The position numbers and the translations under genes were made by a program. Positions 15,955-24,853 of a stretch of 64,000 bases of DNA are shown here, in pieces. Within the stretch, counting starts at the first letter, position 1. Each line of letters starts with the position of its first letter. The stretch spans positions 27,518 to 91,517 of the forward strand of contig NZ_CADIKL010000034.1 of the NCBI RefSeq assembly GCF_902859945.1. Direction: 5' to 3'. The notes beneath the pieces are model-generated. The model saw only the letters and a program-made list of their open reading frames with translations. It did no database searches and was not told the DNA's origin. The DNA is from Paraburkholderia caffeinitolerans. Lineage in GTDB: Bacteria; Pseudomonadota; Gammaproteobacteria; Burkholderiales; Burkholderiaceae.

Positions 15955-18138
15955 TCAATGCGGCACGTCCACCATACCCTCATTCACCCGAATCGCATTG
16001 CTGCCCGGATTCGCAACGATGGCTGGCAGATTGCTCACGGTCAGCGCCGGCGCGGCACCTGGATTGCCGCCGCGCGGAGTCGCGCGGACGACCTGCGAAG
16101 GCGGCAGCGGCGTGCCGTTCTTCAGGTGATTCCACATCAGATTGAGCGCCTCGATGTTGTAGTAGTGCACCGGAACGAAATGGTTGTCGAAACCCGGCAC
16201 GCCCAGAAACGCATCGAAGTGCTGCCCGTTCATCACCTCGTAAAGCGACAACTGGCTGCGCGAGCCTTCGCGTACGCTGTTGGCCGCGAGATACGCGCGC
16301 GAAGCATGATTGATCGGCACCAGTGCATCGCTGCGGCCTTGCACGATGATTGCGGGCTTGCCGTGCAGATTCGCATTCACGCTGATCGCCTGCACGCTCT
16401 GGCGCATGCGTGGATTGCCGTTCGTCCACAGCGCGCGCATGCATACCGCGCCCGCGAAACTGGCATCGGGCGTCGCGAGCCGATGATCGGCTCCGCTTGA
16501 CGGCGTGACGTTGTAGACGAGGTTGACACCATTGGTGGGCGGCACGCCGTTACCCAGCCCGAACACGGTTGGCATGGGCGAGACCGCGGGCGGCACGCCC
16601 GCTGCGCCCGTCGATGCATTGGTCGTGCCGAAGCTGAAGCCGCAAAGGTTGTCGGTCACGCTCGAGCGCGTGTACGCGTTGGCGTAAGTCACCGCAACGG
16701 CCGGCACGGCCTGCGAGTCCCACATGGGCGCGTGCAGCAGATCGGAGTCGGCTTCGTAGCCAGCTGCGTGCAAGCGTGCCAGCGCGTCGTTCGCCTGCGT
16801 TTGCGTGTCGCTGCCGTGCACGTAGCCCGCCGACGCCAGCGAGGCGCAGCGCGCCTGGCGAATGGCCGTTGTCGTGGCGATGGGTAGCGCCGTGAGATAG
16901 GGCGCGCCAGCGGCGGTATCCGCGAGCGCGGCGCACGGTTGTAGCAGGTTCGCCAGCGTCATGTAGTCGGCGAGCGGCTTGCCCGCCGAGGCGATACGCT
17001 GCCCGCCCTCCCGGACCTGGGCGCTGCCGGGCATGCGCACGTTGATCTGCGGTTCGCCCACCACCACGGCCGTGATCCATTTCCCCGGGTCCTGCTCGGC
17101 CGCCGCGAGCGACGCGCCGCCACCGTTGCTCACCGAAGCCGCAATCGTTGTGATGTCGCCGGGCGCGTAGCGCACGCCGTGATTCGACGCTGCATTCGAT
17201 ACCGCATTTGACACCGTATTTGAAACATCAACGCGCGGCGCGAATTGCTGGTTCAACACCCAGTATGCAAACTGCACAGCCTCGAGCGTGTCCTTGCCCC
17301 AGTCCGCTTCCGGGTTCTGTTGCGAATGCGCGTGCTTGAATGCGTAGCGATTCGGGTATTGCTGGTTGTACGCAGCAAGCGCACCGGCGGGCACGTTCGC
17401 GGTGAAGAGGCTGTTGCGCCCGGCCGTGGCGGCAGCGGCGGTGAGGCCGTCGATCAGCGTGACTACGCCGGTCATCAGTTCGTGCGCGCCGTTGCCCGAG
17501 CCCTTGTCCGTATAGGCTACCGCGCAGTTGCGCTTGAGCGCCCACTCGCCGGCCGCCGAGATCGCGCCATACACGCCGCGCGAGCCCGACGAGGTTGCCG
17601 TCACGATGCAGGGGTTCGCCGGGTCGAAGCTCGCTGGCACCTGAACGAGGAGGCTGACGTTCTGCCGGCCGGAGCCGTCATCGGCATACGCAAGATATTC
17701 GGTGCCGGCAATTTTCCCTTCGCCCAATGTGTCGTTGCCGTACACGTCCACGTTGGGCCCCCAGAAGCGCCCATAGCCGCCGTTTGCGCTCATGTCGACG
17801 AGCGCGCGATAGTTCGACCAGATGGCAAGCCTGCGCAACTCGGCTGCGGTGGGCGCGGCCGGGTTCGCAATCGCCGGCGCGGCACCCGCCAGCCCGGTTT
17901 TGCCGAGACCGGCAGTGAGCAGATCGTCGCTCACGCCGTCGTAACTCGTCGTGCTCAGGCTGCCCGCAACCACGAATGCCGGCAGCCGGTTCAGCGCTGC
18001 GTGGCCGCTGTTGCCGCTGTTGCTATTGCCGCCTTGATTGTCTGCATGCGCGCCGGGCACGAGCGCCGCGCCGGTTAGCGCCAAGGCCGCGCCGAGCAGC
18101 GCGAATTTATGTCGGACTGCAAACGGGGTTTCTCTCAT
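15955..18138 (-). CDS. D-(-)-3-hydroxybutyrate oligomer hydrolase
   Basis: About 727 residues. A signal peptide (FALLGAALALTGAALVPGAHA) is followed by LPAFVVAGSLSTTSYDGVSDDLLTAG, characteristic of the large 3HB-oligomer hydrolases of Ralstonia and Burkholderia, which split short poly-3-hydroxybutyrate fragments into monomers. The nucleophile is probably the Ser in ASVSNGGGAS near residue 323. A small repeat SNTVSNAVSNAASN near 305-318 looks like local duplication. The ATG at 18138 is preferred because GGAGA lies 6 bases upstream; an ATG at 18150 has no ribosome site. Just upstream is a wrecked bdhA-like gene, whose product would oxidise the released 3-hydroxybutyrate. Confidence 0.9.
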   Translation of the reverse strand: MRETPFAVRHKFALLGAALALTGAALVPGAHADNQGGNSNSGNSGHAALNRLPAFVVAGSLSTTSYDGVSDDLLTAGLGKTGLAGAAPAIANPAAPTAAELRRLAIWSNYRALVDMSANGGYGRFWGPNVDVYGNDTLGEGKIAGTEYLAYADDGSGRQNVSLLVQVPASFDPANPCIVTATSSGSRGVYGAISAAGEWALKRNCAVAYTDKGSGNGAHELMTGVVTLIDGLTAAAATAGRNSLFTANVPAGALAAYNQQYPNRYAFKHAHSQQNPEADWGKDTLEAVQFAYWVLNQQFAPRVDVSNTVSNAVSNAASNHGVRYAPGDITTIAASVSNGGGASLAAAEQDPGKWITAVVVGEPQINVRMPGSAQVREGGQRIASAGKPLADYMTLANLLQPCAALADTAAGAPYLTALPIATTTAIRQARCASLASAGYVHGSDTQTQANDALARLHAAGYEADSDLLHAPMWDSQAVPAVAVTYANAYTRSSVTDNLCGFSFGTTNASTGAAGVPPAVSPMPTVFGLGNGVPPTNGVNLVYNVTPSSGADHRLATPDASFAGAVCMRALWTNGNPRMRQSVQAISVNANLHGKPAIIVQGRSDALVPINHASRAYLAANSVREGSRSQLSLYEVMNGQHFDAFLGVPGFDNHFVPVHYYNIEALNLMWNHLKNGTPLPPSQVVRATPRGGNPGAAPALTVSNLPAIVANPGSNAIRVNEGMVDVPH

Positions 18139-18276
18139 CGATGTCTCCATGATTGTTGTTCGGACAACGTGTACTGCTTCGGGAAGACCGTTCTGATGCG
18201 CCGCGGCCGCAGCCGCGGCATCACCGGAGCTTAGGACAAGCGGGTTGCGGATTCCAGTAAAGATTGCGCGCGGGCT

Positions 18277-18458
18277 TCACTGCGCAATCCAGCCTCCGTC
18301 GACCTTGATCTCCGATCCGCGTATTTCGCTTGCGGATTCGGAGCAGAGAAATGCCGCCACGCCGCCAATCTGTTCGACGGTGGCAAAGCGTGCCGACGGT
18401 TGCTTTTCGGCGAGCAGTTTCAGGGTGGCATCTTCGGGGGAGATGGCCTCGCGGCGGG
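18277..18458 (-). pseudogene. 3' fragment of a 3-hydroxybutyrate dehydrogenase-like SDR gene
   Basis: The minus strand encodes ARREAISPEDATLKLLAEKQ, PSARFATVEQIGGVAAFLCS and ESASEIRGSEIKVDGGWIAQ, then a stop at 18277. This is the C-terminal quarter of BdhA-type dehydrogenases (QP-x-x-F-x-T-x-EQ-x-G and DGGW-x-AQ). The upstream three quarters, including the cofactor motif and YxxxK, are missing; the frame ends abruptly where the sigma-54 activator fragment begins on the opposite strand. Confidence 0.8.
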
Positions 18459-18791
18459 CCAGGCAATGTGCGCGAACTGCGCAATACGCTCGAGCGCGCT
18501 GTGCTGCTGTTGGAGAACGAGCGGATCGATGCGCGTTCGCGGGCGCGCTTCATCGGTGAAGGGCGCGGCCAGATCAAGGCTGAAGACGATGCGCACGGCG
18601 AGCCGATTGCCGCCGCGCCGGATCGCGCCAATGCGCAGCAGTACGACGAGGTGATGCAGGATTTCGCGCGCCGCTTTCTGGCCGATGCGCTACGCGCAGC
18701 GAACGGCCACGTGGCGAATGCAGCCGCGCGCATCGGTATGGCGCGCGCGACGCTATACCGGCGGATCGTCGCGCTGGGTATCGGTGTTTGA
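18459..18791 (+). pseudogene. 3' fragment of a sigma-54-dependent Fis-type activator gene
   Basis: The plus strand reads PGNVRELRNTLERAVLLLEN, the end of a sigma-54 AAA+ domain, then a linker and a Fis-type helix-turn-helix with ALRAANGHVANAAARIGMAR and ATLYRRIVALGI before the stop at 18789. The sensory domain, Walker motifs and GAFTGA loop are absent, so the fragment cannot activate sigma-54. The junction with the bdhA fragment lies within a few bases of 18458. Confidence 0.8.
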
Positions 18792-18820
18792 ACCGCGCGT
18801 GCGTGAGCGCGTGCGAGAAA

Positions 18821-19711
18821 TCACGCCGCCTTCTGCCCGATCTCGTGATTCGCGAGCACCTCTAGCGCACGCACCATCGCCGAGTGGTCCCACGCCTTGC
18901 CGCCGTGCGCGACGCACGCATTGAATAGCGCCTGGCAGGTGGCGGTATTCGGCAGCGACACACCAAGCGCCTGCGCCGTCGACAGCGCAAGATTCAAATC
19001 CTTCTGGTGCAGTTCGATGCGGAAGCCCGGGTCGAAGGCGCGCTTCGTCATGCGCTCGCCGTGCACTTCGAGAATGCGCGAAGACGCGAAGCCGCCCATC
19101 AGCGCCTCGCGCACGCGCGCCGGATCGACGCCGGCCTTCGAGGCGAGCAGCAGCGCTTCGCCCACCGCCTCGATGGTCGCCGCAACGATCACCTGGTTCG
19201 CGACCTTGCACACCTGGCCCGCGCCCACCGCGCCGATCAGCGTGACGTTCTTGCCCATCATGCCGAACAGCGGCTTCACGGCATCGAACGTCGATGGCTC
19301 GCCGCCCACCATGATGGTCAGCGAGCCGGCTTGCGCGCCCACCTCGCCGCCCGAGACCGGGGCGTCGAGGTAGTCGGCGCCGTGCTCGCGCACCCGCGCC
19401 GCGAAATCGCGCGTCGCCATTGGCGAGATCGAACTCATGTCGACGACGATCTGGCCCGCGCGCAGTCCGCTCGCGAGCCCGTGTTCGCCGAACAGCACGC
19501 GCTCGACGTCGGGCGTGTCCGGCACCATCACGAAGATCACGTCCGCGTGGGCGGCCACCGCGGTCGGGCTGTCGCACGCCACCGCGCCGGCCTGGATCAG
19601 CTCGTCGGGCACGCCGCTGCGCGTGAACGCGGCAAGCGCAACGCCGTTTTTCAGAAGGTTGGCGGCCATGGGCTTGCCCATGATGCCGAGTCCAATAAAG
19701 CCTGCTTTCAT
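18821..19711 (-). CDS. garR: 2-hydroxy-3-oxopropionate (tartronate semialdehyde) reductase
   Basis: 296 residues of the beta-hydroxyacid dehydrogenase family. The N-terminal GFIGLGIMGKPMAANLLKNG is the dinucleotide site, DAPVSGGEVGAQAGSLTIMVGG the substrate loop, and the catalytic Lys lies in GQVCKVANQ (about residue 171). GarR reduces tartronate semialdehyde to D-glycerate. It lies 29 bases after garL on the same strand, which supports this over other family members such as 3-hydroxyisobutyrate dehydrogenase. The start is fixed at the ATG directly before the Rossmann motif; the open frame continues 37 codons further without support. Confidence 0.9.
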   Translation of the reverse strand: MKAGFIGLGIMGKPMAANLLKNGVALAAFTRSGVPDELIQAGAVACDSPTAVAAHADVIFVMVPDTPDVERVLFGEHGLASGLRAGQIVVDMSSISPMATRDFAARVREHGADYLDAPVSGGEVGAQAGSLTIMVGGEPSTFDAVKPLFGMMGKNVTLIGAVGAGQVCKVANQVIVAATIEAVGEALLLASKAGVDPARVREALMGGFASSRILEVHGERMTKRAFDPGFRIELHQKDLNLALSTAQALGVSLPNTATCQALFNACVAHGGKAWDHSAMVRALEVLANHEIGQKAA

Positions 19712-19740
19712 TGAATGCTCCGGATAAGTGCGGGCGGCGC

Positions 19741-20541
19741 TCAAGCCTCGCCGGCCCGCTTCTGCATGAAATGTTGCTGGGCCGCTTGCGCAGCGCCCTT
19801 GAGCAGCCCGAGATCCGCGCACACCGCGACCACGCGCGAGCCCATCGACAGATAACGCTCCGCATCGGCCTGCACGGTCGCGAGCGTGCCGCTCGCTTTG
19901 CCGGCTGCCTGCGCGCGCTCGAATACATGTGCGATGGCCTGTTGCACTTCGGGGTGGTTCGCGTTGCCGAGGTGGCCGTACGAGGCCGCGAGATCCGACG
20001 GGCCGATGAAGACCGCGTCGATGCCCTCCACCGCGAGAATGCTGTCGATTGACTCGACCGCCTTGCAGCTTTCGATCTGTGCAATCACGCAGACGTTTTC
20101 GTTTGCGAGTGCGAAGTAATCGGCGATCGTGCCGTAGCGGTTGCCGCGATGACCGACCGACACGCCGCGGATGCCCTGCGGCGGATAGCGCGTGGAGGCG
20201 ACGGCGCGGGCGGCGTCGTCGGCGCTGTCGACGAACGGCACGAGGAAGTTCGAGAAGCCGCTGTCGAGAAAGCGCTTGACGACGACGCTGTCGTTGGCCG
20301 GCGGCCGCACGACCGGCGCGCTGCCGCTGTCCTTGAGCGCCATCAGTTGGGGGATCAGCGTGAGCACGTCGTTGGGCGCGTGCTCGGCGTCCAGCAGGAT
20401 CCAGTCGAAGCCGACCGTGCCCAGCAGTTCGGTGACGATCGGGCTGCCCAGCGACGCCCAGCAGCCGATCTGGGTTTCTCCGCCGCGCACCGCCTGGCGG
20501 AAGCGGTTGGGCAGGGACTGGTAAGGCGTGACGGTGGACAT
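19741..20541 (-). CDS. garL: 2-dehydro-3-deoxyglucarate / 5-keto-4-deoxyglucarate aldolase
   Basis: 266 residues of the HpcH/HpaI class II aldolase family. Key segments: GCWASLGSPIVTELLGTVGFDWILLDAEHAP, VVRPPANDS, the metal-ligand Glu in VIAQIES and Asp in FIGPSDLAASYG, and GIRGVSVGHRGNRYG. The enzyme cleaves 5-keto-4-deoxyglucarate to pyruvate and tartronate semialdehyde, which GarR then reduces. The ATG at 20541 has AGGAGA 6 bases upstream. The gene is first in a garL-garR unit with a candidate GntR operator at 20626-20643, and it is divergent from the ketoglutarate-semialdehyde dehydrogenase gene. Confidence 0.9.
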   Translation of the reverse strand: MSTVTPYQSLPNRFRQAVRGGETQIGCWASLGSPIVTELLGTVGFDWILLDAEHAPNDVLTLIPQLMALKDSGSAPVVRPPANDSVVVKRFLDSGFSNFLVPFVDSADDAARAVASTRYPPQGIRGVSVGHRGNRYGTIADYFALANENVCVIAQIESCKAVESIDSILAVEGIDAVFIGPSDLAASYGHLGNANHPEVQQAIAHVFERAQAAGKASGTLATVQADAERYLSMGSRVVAVCADLGLLKGAAQAAQQHFMQKRAGEA

Positions 20542-20625
20542 CGGGTGTCTCCTCAATGGCGATGGATCTGGAAAATCGGCGACGACGACGGCAAACCTGC
20601 TGAAAAAGCGCAGTCTATTGTGAGG

Positions 20626-20643
20626 TTATAAGTCATCGTATGT
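20626..20643 (-). promoter_or_regulatory. Candidate GntR operator, garL promoter
   Basis: TTATAAG-TCAT-CGTATGT, 85 bases upstream of garL. It matches the 18-bp inverted repeat TTGTACG-ATGA-CGTATAA found in front of the other aldarate operons in this window (20745, 30669, 30770, with weaker copies at 34388 and 34603). Confidence 0.55.
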
Positions 20644-20744
20644 CTAGTGGCAGATTAACATCGATGCCTGTCCTTGTAACGGGTGTGTAAACCCGGAATC
20701 CCCAGTCCGATGGGCGCTCCCGGTTGCGTACAAGTCTTTTTATG

Positions 20745-20762
20745 TTGTAGGATGACGTATAT
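20745..20762 (+). promoter_or_regulatory. Candidate GntR operator, semialdehyde dehydrogenase promoter
   Basis: TTGTAGG-ATGA-CGTATAT ends 28 bases before the ATG at 20791, so a bound protein would block RNA polymerase or early elongation. It has the same spacing and core (GATGACGTAT) as the sites at 30669 and 30770. Confidence 0.6.
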
Positions 20763-20790
20763 CTAAAGACGCCATTCAAGGAAAGCTCAA

Positions 20791-22374
20791 ATGCCTATTA
20801 CCGGAGAGATGCTGGTCGGCCGCCAAGCCGTGCGCGGCGAAGAAAAAGCGCGGCGCGCCTTCAATCCCGCGACGGGGTCGGAGATTGCCGAACCGGTGTT
20901 CGGCAGCGGCACCGTGGCCAATGTCGACGAGGCGTGCGAGCTGGCGCGCGCAGCCTTCGACCCCTATCGCCAACTGCCGCTCGCGGTGCGCGCGGAGTTC
21001 CTCGAGCGCATCGCCGACGGCATCACCGCGCTCGGCGACGAACTGATCGAGCGCGCCCAGGCCGAATCGGGCTTGCCGAAGGCGCGTCTGGAAGGCGAGC
21101 GCGGCCGCACCACCGGCCAGCTCAAGCTGTTCGCGCAGGTCGTGCGCGCGGGCCAGTGGCTCGGCGCCACGCTCGACTCGCCGCTGCCTGAGCGCAAGCC
21201 GCTGCCGCGTTCGGACCTGCGCATGCAGAAGATCGCGCTCGGCCCGGTCGCCGTGTTCGGCGCGAGCAATTTCCCGCTCGCGTTCTCGGTGGCGGGTGGC
21301 GATACCGCCGCGGCGCTCGCGGCCGGCTGCCCGGTCGTCGTGAAGGCGCATCGCGCACACCTCGGCACCTCGGAGCTGGTCGGCCGCGTGATCCAGCGCG
21401 TCGCACAGGAAATGGATCTGCCCGAAGGCGTGTTCTCGATGATTGTCGGCGCGGGCAACTCGGTGGGCGAGGCGCTGGTTGCGCACCCGGCCATCAAGGC
21501 GGTCGGCTTCACCGGCTCGCGCGCGGGCGGCACCTCGCTCATGCGCGTGGCGGCGGCGCGGCCGGAGCCGATTCCGGTCTACGCCGAAATGAGCAGCATC
21601 AACCCGGTGTTCCTGATGCCGAGCGCGCTTGCGGCGCGCGGCGAGAGCATCGCGCGCGGATTCGTCGACTCGCTCGTGCTCGGCGCGGGCCAGTTCTGCA
21701 CCAACCCGGGTCTCGCGATCGCGATCGAAAGCGAGGCGCTGGAGCGCTTCGTCGCCGCGGCTTCCGAGGCGCTGGTCGCGAAGCCGGCGCAAACCATGCT
21801 GACCTCGGGCATTCATGCCGCGTATGAGGAGGGCGAGAACCAGCTTGCCGCGACGCAGGGCGTCGAAGTGGTGGCGCGTGGCGTGGCCGCGACCGGTCCG
21901 ACCCAGGCGCGCGCGGCGCTGTTTGTGACCGATGCGCAGACGTTCCTCTCGACTCCGGCGCTTGAAGACGAAGTGTTCGGCCCGGTGTCGACACTGATCC
22001 GTTGCAAGGACGAGCAGGAACTGCTGAAGGTGGCCGAGCACTTTGCCGGCCAGTTGACGGCGACGCTGCAGATGGACAGCGCCGATGTGGCGGCCGCGAA
22101 GAAGCTGGTGACGATTCTCGAGCGCAAGGCGGGGCGGATTCTGGTCAATGGTTTCCCGACCGGCGTTGAGGTGTGCCACGCGATGGTCCACGGTGGGCCG
22201 TTTCCGGCGACCTCGGATGCTCGCGCGACTTCTGTTGGCACGACGTCGATTGACCGCTTCCTGCGTCCCGTGTGCTACCAGGATTTCCCGGCCGAACTGC
22301 TGCCGCAGGCGCTGGCTGACTACAATCCGCTCGATCTGTGGCGTCGTCGTGATGGGGAGATCGTGCGCGGTTAA
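20791..22374 (+). CDS. 2,5-dioxovalerate (alpha-ketoglutarate semialdehyde) dehydrogenase
   Basis: 527 residues, an aldehyde dehydrogenase of the long KGSADH group. It shows FGASNFPLAFSVAGGDTAAALAAGCPVVVKAH in the cofactor domain, GFTGSRAGG, the general base Glu in YAEMSSINP (about residue 266) and the catalytic Cys in GAGQFCTNPG (about 307). It oxidises 2-oxoglutarate semialdehyde to 2-oxoglutarate, the last step after KdgD. AAGGAAA precedes the ATG. It is divergent from garL, and both promoters carry the shared operator. A strong terminator follows. Confidence 0.9.
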   Translation: MPITGEMLVGRQAVRGEEKARRAFNPATGSEIAEPVFGSGTVANVDEACELARAAFDPYRQLPLAVRAEFLERIADGITALGDELIERAQAESGLPKARLEGERGRTTGQLKLFAQVVRAGQWLGATLDSPLPERKPLPRSDLRMQKIALGPVAVFGASNFPLAFSVAGGDTAAALAAGCPVVVKAHRAHLGTSELVGRVIQRVAQEMDLPEGVFSMIVGAGNSVGEALVAHPAIKAVGFTGSRAGGTSLMRVAAARPEPIPVYAEMSSINPVFLMPSALAARGESIARGFVDSLVLGAGQFCTNPGLAIAIESEALERFVAAASEALVAKPAQTMLTSGIHAAYEEGENQLAATQGVEVVARGVAATGPTQARAALFVTDAQTFLSTPALEDEVFGPVSTLIRCKDEQELLKVAEHFAGQLTATLQMDSADVAAAKKLVTILERKAGRILVNGFPTGVEVCHAMVHGGPFPATSDARATSVGTTSIDRFLRPVCYQDFPAELLPQALADYNPLDLWRRRDGEIVRG

Positions 22375-22393
22375 ATTAACGGCGCGATGGTTC

Positions 22394-22433
22394 AAAAAAA
22401 TGGCCGGGGATTCAAAATCCCCGGCCATTTTTT
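22394..22433. terminator. Bidirectional-looking rho-independent terminator
   Basis: A 12-bp perfect stem (ATGGCCGGGGAT with ATCCCCGGCCAT) and 5-base loop, flanked by seven A on the left and six T on the right. It follows the semialdehyde dehydrogenase stop by 20 bases and insulates it from the T6SS cassette. Confidence 0.9.
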
Positions 22434-22594
22434 ATTGCAAGCACAACATGTTAGCGGCCCTGATCTTGCCTCGACCCGAGCAAACGACGCGGGAAAATTG
22501 TTGTCCGTCAACGGCAGCCCGCTTGCATCATTCGTGAATTAGTTCGTCAAGCAGAATATCTGGATTCCATTCTGATTGAAGGGTTTGTTCGAGC

Positions 22595-24853
22595 ATGACC
22601 GACTCTTTCACGAATCCAGACGCGGCGTCACCCACTCCAACCGCTGCGCCAGCCACCGAACCGCCGCGCATCGTGGTTGGCCAGGGGCAGGGGCCTTTGG
22701 TCTTCGATTTAACTAGCGAACTGATCTGCGTAAAGCAGCAGCCATTGCCCGGCGTCGTCATTTTCGTGCATGGCGTCAACTCCGAAGGCGAGTGGTACGA
22801 ATCCGCCGAGGAAGGGCTGTGCAAAGGTCTGAACCGGCGGCTCGCGCGTCTGGACGACCAGATGGCGCACAAGGGCGTGGTTGGCGGGCAGATGTCGCCG
22901 GCCCAGTACACCGGGAGCCTGACGCCCGATGGGTTTCTGAACCCGAACCTGCTTGTCGACAACTACATCAAACCCGACCCGTCGTTCTCGCCCGTGATTC
23001 ATTTCCGCTGGGGCTACAAGGCGAACAAAGATGAACTGAAGGCGTACGGCGACAAGATCTTCCTGAACGAACAGGGCTACTGGGGCGGCGGCCCGTTTGC
23101 CAATGGCTGCTCGAGCCTGCCGGACCTGTGGCAGGAGGGCATCGACGACCGCATCTTCGGCTTCATCACCGTCCAGGGACTCAACCCGACGCAGCGCCCG
23201 CTGTACCGGACGCCGCCACGCGCCTACGGCGTGCTGGCCGCGCTGCGGCTGGCGAAACTGGTCCAGTCGATCCGGCAGAAACAGGCCAATGTGCCGATCA
23301 CGATCGTCTGCCACAGCCAGGGGAACATGGTGGGCCTCGCGGCCGCTTTCTTTGGCGACCAGTTGCCGGAAGTCACTGACCCCTGGGGCAACATCGGGCG
23401 CTGCGTGGCCGATGCCTACGTGCTCGCGAACCCGCCGTACAGCGTCGCGAACACGGGCACGGTGATGGAGAACTGGTCGCAGCGCCGGATTCGCGATGCG
23501 GGCGACAAGCGGGGGCGCGAGACCTATGAGGCGCGTACGAAGACGCTACGGGAATTCTTCGACATCATTCGTGCGCAACAGCCGTTCGAAATGCCCGTCG
23601 ACAAGGTCGATGAAGACATGGCGAACGAACGCATATCGCTGACCAGCGGGAAGCGCTACAAGGCGGCGGAAGACCGCGCGGCCCATGGCGTGAACAACAG
23701 CACTTACGGCCGCGTCACGCTGTACTGCTGTCCGCATGACCAGGTGATCTCGGCCACGACCGTGCAGGGCATCGGCTGGCGCGGACTGGCGGGCCACGAA
23801 CTTGCCGACACGGGGGCGCACGGCGTGCTGACACAGCGCGTGTTCGCGACGCACTTTCCGGTGGGGCTGTACAGCCTGAAGAATGCACCGCTCGAATATC
23901 GCTACTGGGAAGACGACTGGCGGCACGGTAAAGGAAAGACCAGCGGCTTCTGGTATCCGCCGTCGCCGCCCGCGATATACGGATTGACGGATGCGTGGAG
24001 CGGCAATGAGAACCCCGTCGGATGGTTTGCCACGACCGTAACGGCGCCGGTACTGTCCATCGTGACGCTGGTGACATCGTCGCTCGATGCGATGCGCGTG
24101 AATGCGGACCCGCCGACTGGCTGGAAAGTCGTGGCCGATGCGCCGAAGCTCGATGAACCGTTCACGCCGAAAGCGCGGCGATACGGTAAGGATGTCGAAA
24201 TTGATGATGGCCCGAATGCGCACAGCGACTTCAACGAGAGCCACGACCCGCCTTCGGCAGCACGTGACGCGGCGAAGACGGACGTGAAGCCCGACGATCC
24301 GTACGACAGCTACGGGAAAGGGGCGAAGGCCATCGGCGATAAAGACAGCGAAGCGCAGCAGCGTTACGAGGATCATGCCATTTTGCGCATGCGCGCACTG
24401 CGCCAACGTAATCCGGATTGGCTTGACGGGGACGGCAACGTGATTGGCGAGGACGGCAAGAGTGCGGCCCCGGAGGGCTACACGCAATGGCGCAACGCGC
24501 AGGTCGTCAGCATTCTGGACAAGGGCGCGAACAACAATCCGACCAACCACTCGACCATCATGACGAATCCGATGCATGCGGAAAGGGCGCTCGCGTATGA
24601 CGTTGCGGTCGGGTTGTGCTACCTGTCGCCGGAACAGATGAAGGCCCTTCGAATTGAAGCTGACTGGCGGTTTGGCAGGGGAATGGGCGACGAAAATCCA
24701 AACAAGAAATATTCCGAGTACTTCAATGATGGCGTTCTCGGCGGCGTATCACTGGATATATGGGCAAAAAAAGATGACGAAGCAAAAATGCCCGCAAAGA
24801 TCGCGGACGAACGTGAAGGCAGCTTCTATCTGAATATCGGGGGAATCGCATGA
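22595..24853 (+). CDS. tle3: T6SS lipase effector, Tle3-like (DUF3274 type)
   Basis: 752 residues. The N-terminal half is an alpha/beta hydrolase: GVVIFVHGVNSEGEWY (about 53-68) provides the oxyanion region, and ITIVCHSQGNMVGLAAAFFG (about 235-254) carries the nucleophile Ser in the HSQG elbow. The C-terminal half, with HAILRMRALRQRNPDWL and STIMTNPMHAERALAYDVAVG, resembles the DUF3274 region of Tle3 phospholipases. Such effectors are delivered by type VI secretion into the target periplasm to degrade membrane lipids. There is no signal peptide, as expected for T6SS cargo. The neighbours fit: its stop overlaps a Tla3-like adaptor gene by ATGA, and a PAAR gene follows. No vgrG or structural T6SS gene is in the window. 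Confidence 0.82.
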   Translation: MTDSFTNPDAASPTPTAAPATEPPRIVVGQGQGPLVFDLTSELICVKQQPLPGVVIFVHGVNSEGEWYESAEEGLCKGLNRRLARLDDQMAHKGVVGGQMSPAQYTGSLTPDGFLNPNLLVDNYIKPDPSFSPVIHFRWGYKANKDELKAYGDKIFLNEQGYWGGGPFANGCSSLPDLWQEGIDDRIFGFITVQGLNPTQRPLYRTPPRAYGVLAALRLAKLVQSIRQKQANVPITIVCHSQGNMVGLAAAFFGDQLPEVTDPWGNIGRCVADAYVLANPPYSVANTGTVMENWSQRRIRDAGDKRGRETYEARTKTLREFFDIIRAQQPFEMPVDKVDEDMANERISLTSGKRYKAAEDRAAHGVNNSTYGRVTLYCCPHDQVISATTVQGIGWRGLAGHELADTGAHGVLTQRVFATHFPVGLYSLKNAPLEYRYWEDDWRHGKGKTSGFWYPPSPPAIYGLTDAWSGNENPVGWFATTVTAPVLSIVTLVTSSLDAMRVNADPPTGWKVVADAPKLDEPFTPKARRYGKDVEIDDGPNAHSDFNESHDPPSAARDAAKTDVKPDDPYDSYGKGAKAIGDKDSEAQQRYEDHAILRMRALRQRNPDWLDGDGNVIGEDGKSAAPEGYTQWRNAQVVSILDKGANNNPTNHSTIMTNPMHAERALAYDVAVGLCYLSPEQMKALRIEADWRFGRGMGDENPNKKYSEYFNDGVLGGVSLDIWAKKDDEAKMPAKIADEREGSFYLNIGGIA

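Noticed and set aside
17190..17230. Short imperfect tandem repeat encoding SNTVSNAVSNAASN
   Set aside because: A local codon-level duplication in a linker of the oligomer hydrolase; not a CRISPR or mobile repeat.
20776..22428. 550-codon open frame antisense to the semialdehyde dehydrogenase gene
   Set aside because: Arg/Ala/His-rich shadow of a clear aldehyde dehydrogenase.
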